Notes: generated by a model from the sequence alone, not told the origin. A stretch of DNA of 33,226 nt from Cyclobacteriaceae bacterium (GCA_947458475.1 CANGZP010000021.1:1-33226), one strand, 5' to 3'. Positions 1 through 7,460 are shown, numbered from the stretch's first letter. A program made the numbers and translations.

Positions 1-344
1 GAGCACATGGACGGTACAACTTCAGTAAGAATTCACTCCTACTATTCGGATACGAGCTCGAAGGGCAGTCTTATCGCATTGATCCACTTTCCGTGGGAAA
101 CAACAGCTATGAAATCCGGAGAGGGGAATTGAGACCGCGACTTGAATTGCAAAAGCAGCTATCCGGGCCATTTTGGTTGAATGTCCAAGCTGGATACCGC
201 ATCGATTATTCCTTTGATGCGGATGAACTAGCAGGAGGTAGGGAGTTTTTCAGAGGATTCGTTGGGGATCAGCCCTTTGGGATGCTCAATTCACTCGGCC
301 CGGCACTTTACTTCAATATAGGAATCAGTTTTGTGACTTTGTAA
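1..344 (+). CDS. C-terminal end of an outer-membrane beta-barrel protein (DUF6268-like), 5' truncated
   Basis: The reading frame is open from base 3 to a TAA at 342-344, so only the last ~113 residues are present and the true start lies outside the window. The visible part alternates polar and hydrophobic residues and ends in two strand-like segments (LGPALYFNIGISF and the terminal VTL), the usual look of the last strands of an outer-membrane barrel. The pattern resembles the Bacteroidota DUF6268 family of putative barrels, but this is from memory of the family style and the identification is tentative. A strong hairpin terminator follows directly. Confidence 0.6.
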   Translation, partial: AHGRYNFSKNSLLLFGYELEGQSYRIDPLSVGNNSYEIRRGELRPRLELQKQLSGPFWLNVQAGYRIDYSFDADELAGGREFFRGFVGDQPFGMLNSLGPALYFNIGISFVTL

Positions 345-350
345 GAAAAA

Positions 351-380
351 GCCGATCTGCAGAGGCAGATCGGCTTTTTT
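351..380. terminator. Bidirectional rho-independent terminator
   Basis: A perfect 10-bp stem (351-360 with 365-374), AGAG loop, then six T on the plus strand. An A run precedes it, so it also reads as a terminator on the minus strand. It sits between the convergent truncated barrel gene and the alpha/beta hydrolase gene and can end both transcripts. Confidence 0.9.
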
Positions 381-435
381 GTTTTTAGATAGGGAGAAGG
401 TTCTTTTTTGAAGAAATGGATGTAAGGTTCCTTCA

Positions 436-487
436 GCTTTTCTGCGCGTAAAATAATACTCTCGCAAAGACGCCAAGACGCAAAGGG
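436..487. repeat. Candidate dispersed intergenic repeat with CGCAAAGACGC core
   Basis: Non-coding stretch containing GCAAAGACGCCAAGACGCAAAG (461-482 approximately), i.e. short quasi-tandem AAGACGC units, preceded by TCTGCGCGTAAAATAATACT. I recall this wording as a frequent dispersed intergenic sequence in Bacteroidota and some other phyla. Only one copy is in this window, so repeat status cannot be shown from the sequence itself. Spurious ORFs on the minus strand run through it. Confidence 0.4.
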
Positions 488-576
488 ACTGCCTGTACCA
501 GCGAGCTTTTCCTTGTTTTGCAATTTTTTGAAGGGGAGAAAAGACTGAATTGCCACATTTGGTAAGGCTTGTATCC

Positions 577-1455
577 CTACTCCAGACTTTTTGTTTTGAT
601 CCATTGGATAGCCAGCGCTACCGGGGCTGAACCAGCAAACCCGGTTCGATGCCCTAATTCTGGAAAAAGCGCATAGTCATAGGGCTTGCCTTGGGCTTTC
701 AGCGCTTGGAGGTCTTCGATACAGAGGTTCGCTGGAATTTGTATATCCTTTCCTCCAAACAGCCAAAGTCCAGGGATAGTGAGTGCTGCGAGTGATTCTT
801 TGGGGTCGGTAGGAGCAAATTGAAACCGGTCTGGATCGTTTTGCAGGTGTTCTCGCGCATCAGCCTCGGTATGATGCTCCCAAAAATCGGTTCTTCCAGC
901 GGTATAAAATTGGAATCTGAGTTGCTCCAAGGTGGTCACCGTGGGTCCACTAAACAGGACCATAAACTCCACCAAGGGATTGTCTGTGGCGGCAATGGGA
1001 ATGATCCAACCGGCCTGACTAAAACCCAGAAGACCTAAGGGAAGACTTGGAAGCTTTTGCTTGAGCATGTTTACCGCAGCACGGGCATCTTGTGCCAAGA
1101 GGTGGAGGTTGGCAGGATCGATGTTATTGGTTCCTACCTCAGGACCAGTATAGACACCTTCCGAGTCCCCAACGCCACGTTTGTCGTAGGTAAGCACCAC
1201 GCAACCTGATGCTGCCAATAGCGCTGCAAATTCACGCATTCGGGACTCCTGGCCTGATCCGTGAACGAGCACCACTGCGGCATGGGAAACCTGAGGTATG
1301 AAGAGGGTTCCCGAAAGGCGAGCGCCCTGACTAATGAAGGAAATCTCTTCCGTGTGCACGGGAAGGACTGCTTTCGCAAGTATCTCGCTTTGGCTCAAAA
1401 AAAAGGCTACCGTGAAAACAACAACTAGAAACGTACTCAAGCGCCTCCTCATCAT
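577..1455 (-). CDS. Secreted alpha/beta hydrolase (dienelactone hydrolase/S33-like)
   Basis: A 292-residue serine hydrolase with an N-terminal export signal (MMRRR, then a hydrophobic stretch to about residue 22), so it probably acts in the periplasm. Fold landmarks are in order: oxyanion region VLVHGSGQES (63-71), TYDKRGVGDSEG (89-100), nucleophile elbow GFSQAG with Ser146, acid residue Asp237 in FGGKD, and His269 in ELGHR. The complete triad suggests an active esterase or peptidase; the substrate cannot be read from the sequence. The gene stands alone, convergent with the truncated barrel gene across the terminator at 351-380. A perfect inverted repeat lies about 55 bp upstream of the start. 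Confidence 0.85.
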   Translation of the reverse strand: MMRRRLSTFLVVVFTVAFFLSQSEILAKAVLPVHTEEISFISQGARLSGTLFIPQVSHAAVVLVHGSGQESRMREFAALLAASGCVVLTYDKRGVGDSEGVYTGPEVGTNNIDPANLHLLAQDARAAVNMLKQKLPSLPLGLLGFSQAGWIIPIAATDNPLVEFMVLFSGPTVTTLEQLRFQFYTAGRTDFWEHHTEADAREHLQNDPDRFQFAPTDPKESLAALTIPGLWLFGGKDIQIPANLCIEDLQALKAQGKPYDYALFPELGHRTGFAGSAPVALAIQWIKTKSLE

Positions 1456-1510
1456 TTGGATCGTTGTGGATTTTCGGAAAGGTAGAAATAAATTGACTGC
1501 ACTTTCCTTT

Positions 1511-1533
1511 CAAGTTGGTATAAATCCAACTTG
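1511..1533. promoter_or_regulatory. Perfect 8-bp inverted repeat upstream of the hydrolase gene
   Basis: CAAGTTGG (1511-1518), 7-bp AT-rich spacer, CCAACTTG (1526-1533). It lies 56-78 bp upstream of the minus-strand hydrolase start, with no T tract, so an operator or mRNA-leader hairpin is more likely than a terminator. No regulator gene is adjacent. Confidence 0.35.
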
Positions 1534-1666
1534 GTGACAAACGCATGGTTTGATTCGCTGTAATCAGTTTTCCCGATTTTTACAAGATTAATGGGGAGGG
1601 GTTGGTTTGATTCTTCCAATTTTATTAGTTTAGATGATCAATAAACCCACTCAAAATCTTTCATCT

Positions 1667-2005
1667 ATGAAAAAGACCCTCCTTTTTTTAGTCGCTTTTC
1701 TGGTTGCAGTCAGCGTAGTATTTTCTTCCTCTTTGGTGTCGTCAGAGACAGATCGAACGGTAGCTAGTGCCGAGCGTGTCAGTTTCAAGATCAAAGGAAC
1801 CGGCTCAAAAAATATCCCTGTGACGATTGGAATAGGTTCCCAGCCGGGCAGTGGTGCCTGCTGCTCAGGGGTTAGTCCCTTCACGACTGCGAGTTTTGTT
1901 GGGGAAGTAGGTGATGTGGTGTACGATGGCAAAACGAGAAGAATCATCACGAAGATTTCCAGAGACATGAATGGTACTACGCTAGATTTGGCGCAGTATT
2001 ATTGA
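1667..2005 (+). CDS. Small secreted protein of unknown function
   Basis: I do not recognise a family. The start is placed at the internal ATG (1667) because it begins a textbook signal peptide (MKKTLLF, hydrophobic core, SSS) and the upstream ATG at 1634 would only add a polar extension. The product is 112 residues. After the signal comes a Ser/Thr/Gly-rich chain with an adjacent cysteine pair (GACCSG) and an amphipathic, probably beta-rich second half ending DLAQYY. No lipobox and no other cysteines are visible. The gene is isolated, with 217 bp before the next gene. A long antisense frame overlaps it, but only this strand has a signal peptide. Confidence 0.55.
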   Translation: MKKTLLFLVAFLVAVSVVFSSSLVSSETDRTVASAERVSFKIKGTGSKNIPVTIGIGSQPGSGACCSGVSPFTTASFVGEVGDVVYDGKTRRIITKISRDMNGTTLDLAQYY

Positions 2006-2222
2006 GGGATACTTTCTTTAATGCAATTTGCGTTCTGTACTCGAGATTTAGTATAAGTGAGTACTTGCAGTCCTACATTACTAACAATTTTACTAGATAG
2101 AAAACAGAAGAGGTATTAGTTTTGGGAGAAAGTAAGGCTGCTTATTGCTTGCCTTTATCTGCTGAGATAAACCAAGGCTTAGAAGTTTTTCTTTGCTTCC
2201 CTAAAGCACATCACCCTTTCCA

Positions 2223-4391
2223 ATGCATCGATTTTCTCTACTTGTACTGGCATTGTGCTTCAGTACCTTGTCCCTTGCTCAAACTACCTTTAAAGCCCAA
2301 ATCTTAGAAGAGGCGAGTGGAAACCCCATGGTGGGAGCCACCCTCTATTTCCCTCAATTGGAATTAGGGGGGACTTCGGACGAAAAGGGCTGGGTGTCGG
2401 TAGCCGCAATCCCAGATGGAACACATACACTTCTCGTCCAATACCTAGGCTATGAAACTCTTCGACTTCGCCTCAGCTTTCCACTAAATGTTACCGAACC
2501 GCCTGTTTACCGATTGGAGCAGGAAGAGGAGGAACTCGAAATTCTCTTGGTTCAATCCAACCGCAGTAGCCGTGTGATTGAAGATGTACCTACCCGAGTA
2601 GAGATCATTGCTGGGGAGGAGCTCGCCGAAAAAGGCAACATGAAACCAGGAGATATCCGAATGCTCCTCAACGAGAGTACGGGTATCCAAACCCAGCAAA
2701 CCTCTGCCACGAGCTACAACTCTAGCATCCGCATCCAGGGCTTAGACGGAAAGTATACCCAGCTCCTTCGAGATGGATTGCCACTTTATGCCGGTTTTTC
2801 TTCAGGATTGAGTTTGATGCAAATTGCTCCGCTGGACCTGGCGCAGGTGGAGGTGGTGAAAGGCGCATCCTCCACACTCTATGGGGGAGGAGCCATCGCA
2901 GGCTTGGTCAACCTGATTTCCAAGCGGCCTGAGGAAGAGCCCGAACTTTCATTTTTAATCAATGGCACTTCCGCCAGGGGTCTCGATGCCAGTGCCTTCT
3001 ATGCTGCCAAAGGTGAGAAATTTGGCACCACGGTATTCACTTCCTTCAACAAAGGGACGGCCTATGATCCTGCTGGCATTGGCTTGACGGCCATCCCAGA
3101 ATTTGAGCGATTTACAGTAAATCCCAAACTCTTTTGGGATGTAAATTCCAATACGAATGTGGTAGCGGGAATCAATTACAGCCAGGAGGACCGATTGGGA
3201 GGGTCCTTGGACTACATTAAAGGAAAAACGGCCATTGACCCTTACTTTGAAGCCAACACCACGGATCGAATTTCCACCGAGCTGACTTTCAAGACCGAAT
3301 GGGCCGAAACCCAATCCTTGACCTTCAAAAACAGCCTCAACCTGTTTAGTAGGGCAATAGAAATCCCTGATTACCTATTCGATGGCAGGCAGGTCTCTTC
3401 CTTCAGCGAACTAAGCTGGTCCTCGACCAAGTCCAACTCTTCCTGGATTTCGGGCCTCAACCTATGGACCGATCGCTTTACCCAAAGCCAGGGCGATCGC
3501 TCCAATCTCTTGGATTATTCGCTCACCACGATAGGGGGGTTTGTGCAAAATATCTGGAATGCCAATGAAAAATGGACTTTGGAATCCGGCTTCCGCTTGG
3601 ATCATTTGGATACTGAAGGATTTTTTCCTTTGCCCAAAGTATCTGTCCTATACATCCCCAATGCGGCACTTACTTTACGAATGGGTGGGGGATTGGGCTA
3701 CAAATCACCAACGGTATTTACCGAAGAAACCGAACGCATTCAATTTCGCAGGGTGGCCCCAATAGATTATGGGAAGCTTCAGTCGGAGCGTTCCGCTGGT
3801 GCCAATTTGGACATCAACTACCGCTTGGCGTTGGGAGAGGAACTTTCTTTGGTGGCCAACACGCTATTTTTTGTCACGCAAATCCAAAATCCCCTGCTGT
3901 TGGAAAAAAGTGCCAAGGGATTTGAGTTTGTGCAGCCAGAGGGAAACTTTAAAACCCAAGGGGTAGAGGTCAATTTGAAGTGGAATTACCGGGATTTTAA
4001 ACTTTTCACCGGCTACACCCTAGCAGATGTGACGCAGGAAATCAATGGGCAAAATAGCCCTTATCCGCTAGTGGCCAGACACCGGCTGAATAATGTGTTG
4101 ATGTTTGAGCAACATGAAAATTTCAGAGTCGGACTAGAGGCCTATTACTTTTCTCCACAAGTACTCAATGATGGAAAGGAAGGGCAATCGTACTGGATTT
4201 TTGGTTTGATGGCTGAAAAAGCATTGGGAGAGCATTTTTCCGTGTTTATCAACTTTGAAAACTTTCTTGATGCGCGACAAACTCGGTTTGACACGATCTA
4301 CACCGGCGACCTGAGTAATCCGGAGTTTCGGGACATCTATGCTCCCGTTGATGGATTTGTCATCAATGGGGGAGTCAAGTTGAACTTCTAA
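2223..4391 (+). CDS. TonB-dependent outer-membrane receptor
   Basis: A 722-residue receptor that would import a ligand such as a siderophore, cobalamin or other chelate across the outer membrane using TonB energy. Signal peptide to about residue 19 (ends LSLAQ). A carboxypeptidase-D-like regulatory domain follows (about 22-105; ASGNPMVGATLYFP, GYETLRLRL), typical of Bacteroidota. The plug (about 118-235) contains DVPTRVEIIAGEEL, SSIRIQGLDGKYTQLLRDG, and the conserved VEVVKGASSTLYGGGAIAGLVNLISK. The rest is a 22-strand-type barrel ending in GVKLNF with terminal Phe. The barrel is complete. There is no SusD partner and no recognisable uptake operon, so the ligand is unknown; the plug resembles catecholate-siderophore/cobalamin types. 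A weak -7-like TAGTTTTG lies at 2117-2124. Confidence 0.93.
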   Translation: MHRFSLLVLALCFSTLSLAQTTFKAQILEEASGNPMVGATLYFPQLELGGTSDEKGWVSVAAIPDGTHTLLVQYLGYETLRLRLSFPLNVTEPPVYRLEQEEEELEILLVQSNRSSRVIEDVPTRVEIIAGEELAEKGNMKPGDIRMLLNESTGIQTQQTSATSYNSSIRIQGLDGKYTQLLRDGLPLYAGFSSGLSLMQIAPLDLAQVEVVKGASSTLYGGGAIAGLVNLISKRPEEEPELSFLINGTSARGLDASAFYAAKGEKFGTTVFTSFNKGTAYDPAGIGLTAIPEFERFTVNPKLFWDVNSNTNVVAGINYSQEDRLGGSLDYIKGKTAIDPYFEANTTDRISTELTFKTEWAETQSLTFKNSLNLFSRAIEIPDYLFDGRQVSSFSELSWSSTKSNSSWISGLNLWTDRFTQSQGDRSNLLDYSLTTIGGFVQNIWNANEKWTLESGFRLDHLDTEGFFPLPKVSVLYIPNAALTLRMGGGLGYKSPTVFTEETERIQFRRVAPIDYGKLQSERSAGANLDINYRLALGEELSLVANTLFFVTQIQNPLLLEKSAKGFEFVQPEGNFKTQGVEVNLKWNYRDFKLFTGYTLADVTQEINGQNSPYPLVARHRLNNVLMFEQHENFRVGLEAYYFSPQVLNDGKEGQSYWIFGLMAEKALGEHFSVFINFENFLDARQTRFDTIYTGDLSNPEFRDIYAPVDGFVINGGVKLNF

Positions 4392-4483
4392 TTCACCTAG
4401 GAATTAAGTTCTTGTATTGGTTTATTTAGATCTTAACTAGTTGAATTTATTCTCCTCCTAATTCAATCTGTAATTGCCTGTTT

Positions 4484-5431
4484 ATGAAAAGTTACAATTT
4501 GTGGTATTGCATCCTCTTTTTCCTAGTTCCGATTTTGACCACAGCGCAAATCAAGACGCATGAAGAGAAGCAGTCTCAATACATTACCGTGTTGGGCATT
4601 GCTCAGGATGGAGGCTATCCTCAAGCAGGATGCAATGCCGAGCATTGCTTGCGTCACTGGCGGGGAGAGGAAAAGAAGCGACAAGTCGTGAGCCTTGGGC
4701 TTACCGATCAAGCAAGTAGACAGAACTGGTTGTTTGAAGCAACTCTGGATTTTACGGCTCAACTGCAGCAGCTCCAACAGGCTTCTGGCTCGACAAACTT
4801 GTCTGGTATTTTTCTTACGCATGCGCACATGGGGCATTATGCAGGTTTGCTGCAGCTTGGTCGTGAGGCAATGGGCGCCCAAGGAATGCCCGTGTATGTG
4901 ATGCCCAAAATGAAGGAATTTCTCGAAAATAATGCCCCTTGGAGTCAATTGGTATCTCTGGGTAACATCAAGCTAGTGCTAATGGAAGCGGATACCCCCA
5001 TTCAATTGACCTCCAATCTCCGGGTTACACCCCTGAAAGTTCCTCATCGGGATGAGTTTTCGGAGACGGTAGGATTTCGAATTGAAACGGCTGAAAAGAG
5101 TCTCCTTTTTATCCCGGACATAGACAAGTGGCCGCTCTGGGAAAGGGATATTCGAGCTGAGGTAGCTCGCGTGGATGTGGCTTTGCTTGATGCCACCTTT
5201 TACCAGGATGGGGAGCTGCCCAACCGAAATATGCGTGAGATTCCGCATCCCTTTGTAGCGGAAACCATCAGTCTGTTTTCCCCGCTTTCGGAGAGTGAAA
5301 AACGTAAAGTCAAGTTTATCCATTTCAACCACACCAATCCCCTAATTTTTGAGGGGCCGGAGCGGGAGCAAGTAAAAAACCTCGGTTTTTGTGTGGCAAC
5401 TGAAGGAGAGCGAATTGAGTTGAAAAAATAA
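4484..5431 (+). CDS. Exported PqqB-like metallo-beta-lactamase-fold hydrolase
   Basis: A 315-residue protein with a signal peptide (to about residue 21, ends TTAQ). The start of the mature part, LGIAQDGGYPQAGCNAEHC (37-55), matches the style of PqqB, including the two cysteines (Cys50, Cys55) that bind structural zinc in that family. The metal motif is THAHMGH (His113, His115, His118), in which the usual aspartate of HxHxDH is Gly117. Further candidate ligands are His188 (VPHRDE), Asp212/Asp214, Asp236 (LLDATFY) and His280/His283 (FIHFNHT). No pqqA, pqqC, pqqD or pqqE is nearby, so a role in PQQ synthesis is unlikely; a generic exported hydrolase is the safer call. The TonB receptor gene lies 92 bp upstream on the same strand. 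Confidence 0.85.
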   Translation: MKSYNLWYCILFFLVPILTTAQIKTHEEKQSQYITVLGIAQDGGYPQAGCNAEHCLRHWRGEEKKRQVVSLGLTDQASRQNWLFEATLDFTAQLQQLQQASGSTNLSGIFLTHAHMGHYAGLLQLGREAMGAQGMPVYVMPKMKEFLENNAPWSQLVSLGNIKLVLMEADTPIQLTSNLRVTPLKVPHRDEFSETVGFRIETAEKSLLFIPDIDKWPLWERDIRAEVARVDVALLDATFYQDGELPNRNMREIPHPFVAETISLFSPLSESEKRKVKFIHFNHTNPLIFEGPEREQVKNLGFCVATEGERIELKK

Positions 5432-5455
5432 AAGAGCTGCCTCTAAGGCAGCCCT
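5423..5455 (-). terminator. Terminator of the parDE operon
   Basis: A 7-bp stem (5436-5442 with 5446-5452) and 3-nt loop. Read on the minus strand it is followed by CTCTTTTATTTTTTC, a good U tract, so it fits the end of the parD-parE transcript. It overlaps the last codon of the plus-strand MBL gene and could slow that transcript as well. Nearly the same sequence recurs at 6234-6274. Confidence 0.65.
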
Positions 5456-5560
5456 GAAAAGGATAAATCTTTCATTTTTTCGTCTAAGATAATTAGGCGA
5501 TTATTTTTAGAACGGCTATTTTTTTCGAGCTATTGGAAGAATTAGCATTCTTAAGATTTG

Positions 5561-5860
5561 CTATAAATGTCTTGTAAAGTCCATCTGTCCACCAAGTATT
5601 CGAACGATAAAAATCCCTCCCTTGCGTACACCATAAAAAAGGACGTGCGACTGGTAGCGGTACCGGAGGATTGGTTGATTTTTCACCACTGAAAATAGCC
5701 TTCCGAGTTTCGGATCGAACGCTATTTTTCCCAAAACCTCGGTCAATCCCTCGAAATACAAGCGGGATTGGCGCTCCCCAAATTCCTGAAGTGTATAGAG
5801 CAGAATAGATTTTACATCTTTACTTGCCTTGACACTCAGGACGATTTTATTTACCAGCAC
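5561..5860 (-). CDS. parE: ParE/RelE-superfamily toxin
   Basis: A 99-residue type II toxin. Family signs: N-terminal strand and helix (VLSVKASKDVKSILLYTLQEFG), the helix RQSRLYFEGL, DPKLGRLF, and the C-terminal RYRYQSHVLFYGVRKGGIFIVRILGGQMDFTRHL, which matches the Rxx..SHxxFY..I.I.RILxxxMDxxxHL layout of ParE. ParE toxins usually poison DNA gyrase, whereas RelE members cut mRNA; this protein looks more ParE-like. The gene overlaps the 3' end of the antitoxin gene by 14 bp, so the two are translationally coupled, antitoxin first. Length is normal and no frameshift is seen. Confidence 0.88.
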   Translation of the reverse strand: MLVNKIVLSVKASKDVKSILLYTLQEFGERQSRLYFEGLTEVLGKIAFDPKLGRLFSVVKNQPILRYRYQSHVLFYGVRKGGIFIVRILGGQMDFTRHL

Positions 5861-6098
5861 GATGCTCCCCTAAGGCTTCTTCCCAAATTTGCTCAAGGGA
5901 AGTATCTGAAGTGCCACTAGCTAGTCCCTCAATCAGTGCCTCGTTTAGGTTCAGTCGCTGTCTTCTGCGCTCCTGGTCTTGGCGGATGATGTCGCGGACA
6001 TATTCGCTATCGTTGGTATAAAATCCCTGCTCTATAAGGCTTTTTACGAAGGCATCCTGTTGCTCTGTGAGTGTGATAGATTTTCTAATTACTGCCAT
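5847..6098 (-). CDS. parD: ParD-type ribbon-helix-helix antitoxin
   Basis: An 83-residue antitoxin. The N-terminal half, RKSITLTEQQDAFVKSLIEQGFYTNDSEYVRDIIRQDQ, is a typical CopG/Arc/MetJ ribbon-helix-helix of the ParD group, used for dimerisation and operator binding. The C-terminal half (residues ~50-83, acidic and polar) would wrap the toxin. It precedes and overlaps parE by 14 bp. ParD proteins normally repress their own operon together with toxin, and an imperfect palindrome just upstream of the start (6105-6123) fits as the operator. Confidence 0.88.
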   Translation of the reverse strand: MAVIRKSITLTEQQDAFVKSLIEQGFYTNDSEYVRDIIRQDQERRRQRLNLNEALIEGLASGTSDTSLEQIWEEALGEHRAGK

Positions 6099-6104
6099 AA
6101 TGCA

Positions 6105-6123
6105 CCAATAGTAATATTATTGG
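6105..6123 (-). promoter_or_regulatory. Candidate parDE operator palindrome
   Basis: CCAATA and TATTGG arms around a 7-bp AT-rich centre, 7-25 bp upstream of the parD start. Position and symmetry suit a ribbon-helix-helix autorepressor site; there is no direct proof. Confidence 0.5.
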
Positions 6124-6233
6124 TTCAATTTAGTAATTGTTTTTATAAAACTGGCTCCTAACCCTAAAAATGAGTGGTTGTTTAGGAAGCTAAATTTGAT
6201 CTAGTAAAGTTTGTCCCCGTTTTTTGAGGGATA

Positions 6234-6274
6234 AAAAAATAAAAGGGCTGCCACATCCATGAGGCAGCCCTTTT
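6234..6274 (-). terminator. Terminator of the PEGA lipoprotein gene
   Basis: A 12-bp stem (6241-6252 with 6263-6274) and 10-nt loop; on the minus strand it continues TTTTATTTTTTT. It starts 3 bp beyond the stop of the PEGA gene. The plus strand also has a short T run, so it may work both ways. Confidence 0.88.
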
Positions 6275-6277
6275 GTA

Positions 6278-6718
6278 TTATTGCTGTACGGTGAGCGTTA
6301 CTTTATTGCTCTTGGTATCAATATCAATGCGGTTAGGTTGCAGGAGCGAAGCTGACTTTTCCGGGCTGAGCTTGATGTCGTAGGATTTTCGGTCGTACTT
6401 CATCACCGCCCCAGATAGGGCATCGATGCCCCAGCCAAACAGGTTTCCAAGGTTAAGGATACTCACCACATTAAGTTCTTTGTCTAAAGTGATGAGACGA
6501 GTTTCGTAACCGTCCAACTTAAACTCTACTTCGGTATCGTTGATACTTCGTTTGATACTGTAGTTGCAAGGGGTGGTGCAGATTTCCAATCCATCCTTGT
6601 AAATGGTAGCACCCGATGGAGTAGAGATAAATGAGATACGATCTCGGGTGCCAGTAAAAATCGTGGCACAGCCTGTCATCAAAAATAGGGCAATCAAAAA
6701 GATAAGGGTTCTGTTCAT
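6278..6718 (-). CDS. PEGA-domain lipoprotein
   Basis: A 146-residue lipoprotein. Type II signal peptide with lipobox LMTGC (Cys17) and the following ATIFTGTRD seen in many related small lipoproteins. Residues ~28-75 form a PEGA domain: ISFISTPSGATIYKDGLEICTTPCNYSIKR and FKLDGYETRLITL. A short hydrophobic/glycine-rich segment follows (ILNLGNLFGWGIDALSGAVMKY), also common in this family, then a C-terminal strand. PEGA domains are thought to bind surface or wall components; no enzymatic role is apparent. It is a single gene with its own terminator, facing an AT-rich upstream region. Confidence 0.82.
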   Translation of the reverse strand: MNRTLIFLIALFLMTGCATIFTGTRDRISFISTPSGATIYKDGLEICTTPCNYSIKRSINDTEVEFKLDGYETRLITLDKELNVVSILNLGNLFGWGIDALSGAVMKYDRKSYDIKLSPEKSASLLQPNRIDIDTKSNKVTLTVQQ

Positions 6719-7094
6719 GCTGTTTGTGTTTTAGTGTGTATAATAATAGGTTAATAATTTCTTTAAATAAGTATATTTTATAAAATAAATATTTTTTGAT
6801 CCCCTTTTTTACCCTTTCTCGATTTCCATTCCACAAGACATGCAAGCAGATCCATTGAAATAAGTTAGCCTCCAACTTCCAAGGTAATTCGCAAGAAAAA
6901 AATTTTGGAACTGGAAATCTTATGGGTTTAACAGACTTAAGCCCGCTTTGATTAGTTTCTTGTAAGGAAAAATTGAGCGCTATTTTTGTTTCTAGTAGTA
7001 CATAGAAAGTTTTTGCAGCGCAAAATGCAGAACCGAATAAATTACTTTTTCCAAGAAGATCTTCTTACTTTAGAGTAGTCAACCTTCTCAACGT
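6719..7094. other. AT-rich intergenic region between divergent genes
   Basis: 376 bp with no supportable gene. The first ~80 bp upstream of the lipoprotein gene are very AT-rich and probably hold its promoter. The right half holds a promoter-like element for the DoxX gene (6960-6988). The 118-residue minus-strand frame across here is Phe/Tyr/His-rich, overlaps the lipoprotein gene and looks random. Confidence 0.6.
6960..6988 (+). promoter_or_regulatory. Bacteroidota-type promoter for the DoxX-like gene
   Basis: TTG at 6960-6962, 18-bp spacer, TATTTTTG (6981-6988) matching TAnnTTTG. It would give a leader of about 100 nt before the ATG at 7095. Confidence 0.4.
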
Positions 7095-7460
7095 ATGTCA
7101 AAAAAATGGATTAACGGGATACTCACCACCTTGGTGTCTCTCGTATTTGTAGGAAGTGCAGTGGGTAAGTTCATGGCGGATGCCGAAGCCTTGAAAATGG
7201 CAGAAAGTTTTGGACTCGATGCTACCACCAATTACGCACTTGGTGTCATCGAAATCGTGGCGGTAGTGCTTTTTATTCTTCCGAGAACAGGTGTTTTGGG
7301 CACGCTTTTGCTTGCTGCCTACATGGGAGGTGCGATTGCTACGCATCTCGAACATGGGGAGTCGGTACTCATTCCTTGCATCATTCAGGCTGTGCTTTGG
7401 TTGGTTGCCCTCTACCGCTTTCCGGAATTGGGTACTCGCTTGTTCAAAGGAAAGCCCTAA
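7095..7460 (+). CDS. DoxX-like family integral membrane protein
   Basis: A 121-residue protein with four predicted membrane segments (about 8-26, 45-63, 66-86 and 92-110). Family signs: an N-terminal helix with GSAVGKFM, then LGVIEIVAVVLFILPRTGVLGTLLLAAYMGGAIATHLEHGE, which is the conserved core of DoxX-like (DoxX_2/DUF4345-type) proteins. Their biochemical role is mostly unknown, though some are linked to redox or thiol handling. It is monocistronic and faces the zeta-like pair convergently. The start is supported by the absence of an upstream in-frame alternative and by the position of the hydrophobic helix. Confidence 0.82.
   Translation: MSKKWINGILTTLVSLVFVGSAVGKFMADAEALKMAESFGLDATTNYALGVIEIVAVVLFILPRTGVLGTLLLAAYMGGAIATHLEHGESVLIPCIIQAVLWLVALYRFPELGTRLFKGKP

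Noticed and set aside
308-604. 98-codon minus-strand frame over the first intergenic region
   Set aside because: It runs through a strong terminator and the putative dispersed repeat and overlaps the 3' ends of two real genes; composition looks random.
1651-1968. 105-codon frame antisense to the small secreted protein
   Set aside because: No signal peptide or motif; the plus strand has a clear signal peptide over the same DNA.
2122-2307. 61-codon frame ahead of and overlapping the TonB receptor gene
   Set aside because: Runs 85 bp into the receptor signal peptide in another frame and shows no recognisable features.
4523-4948. 141-codon frame antisense to the MBL-fold gene
   Set aside because: Fully inside a recognised gene; His/Leu/Cys-rich sequence typical of a shadow frame.
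6519-6875. 118-codon minus-strand frame across the AT-rich region upstream of the PEGA gene
   Set aside because: Overlaps the lipoprotein gene by 200 bp in another frame; biased residue content and no motif.
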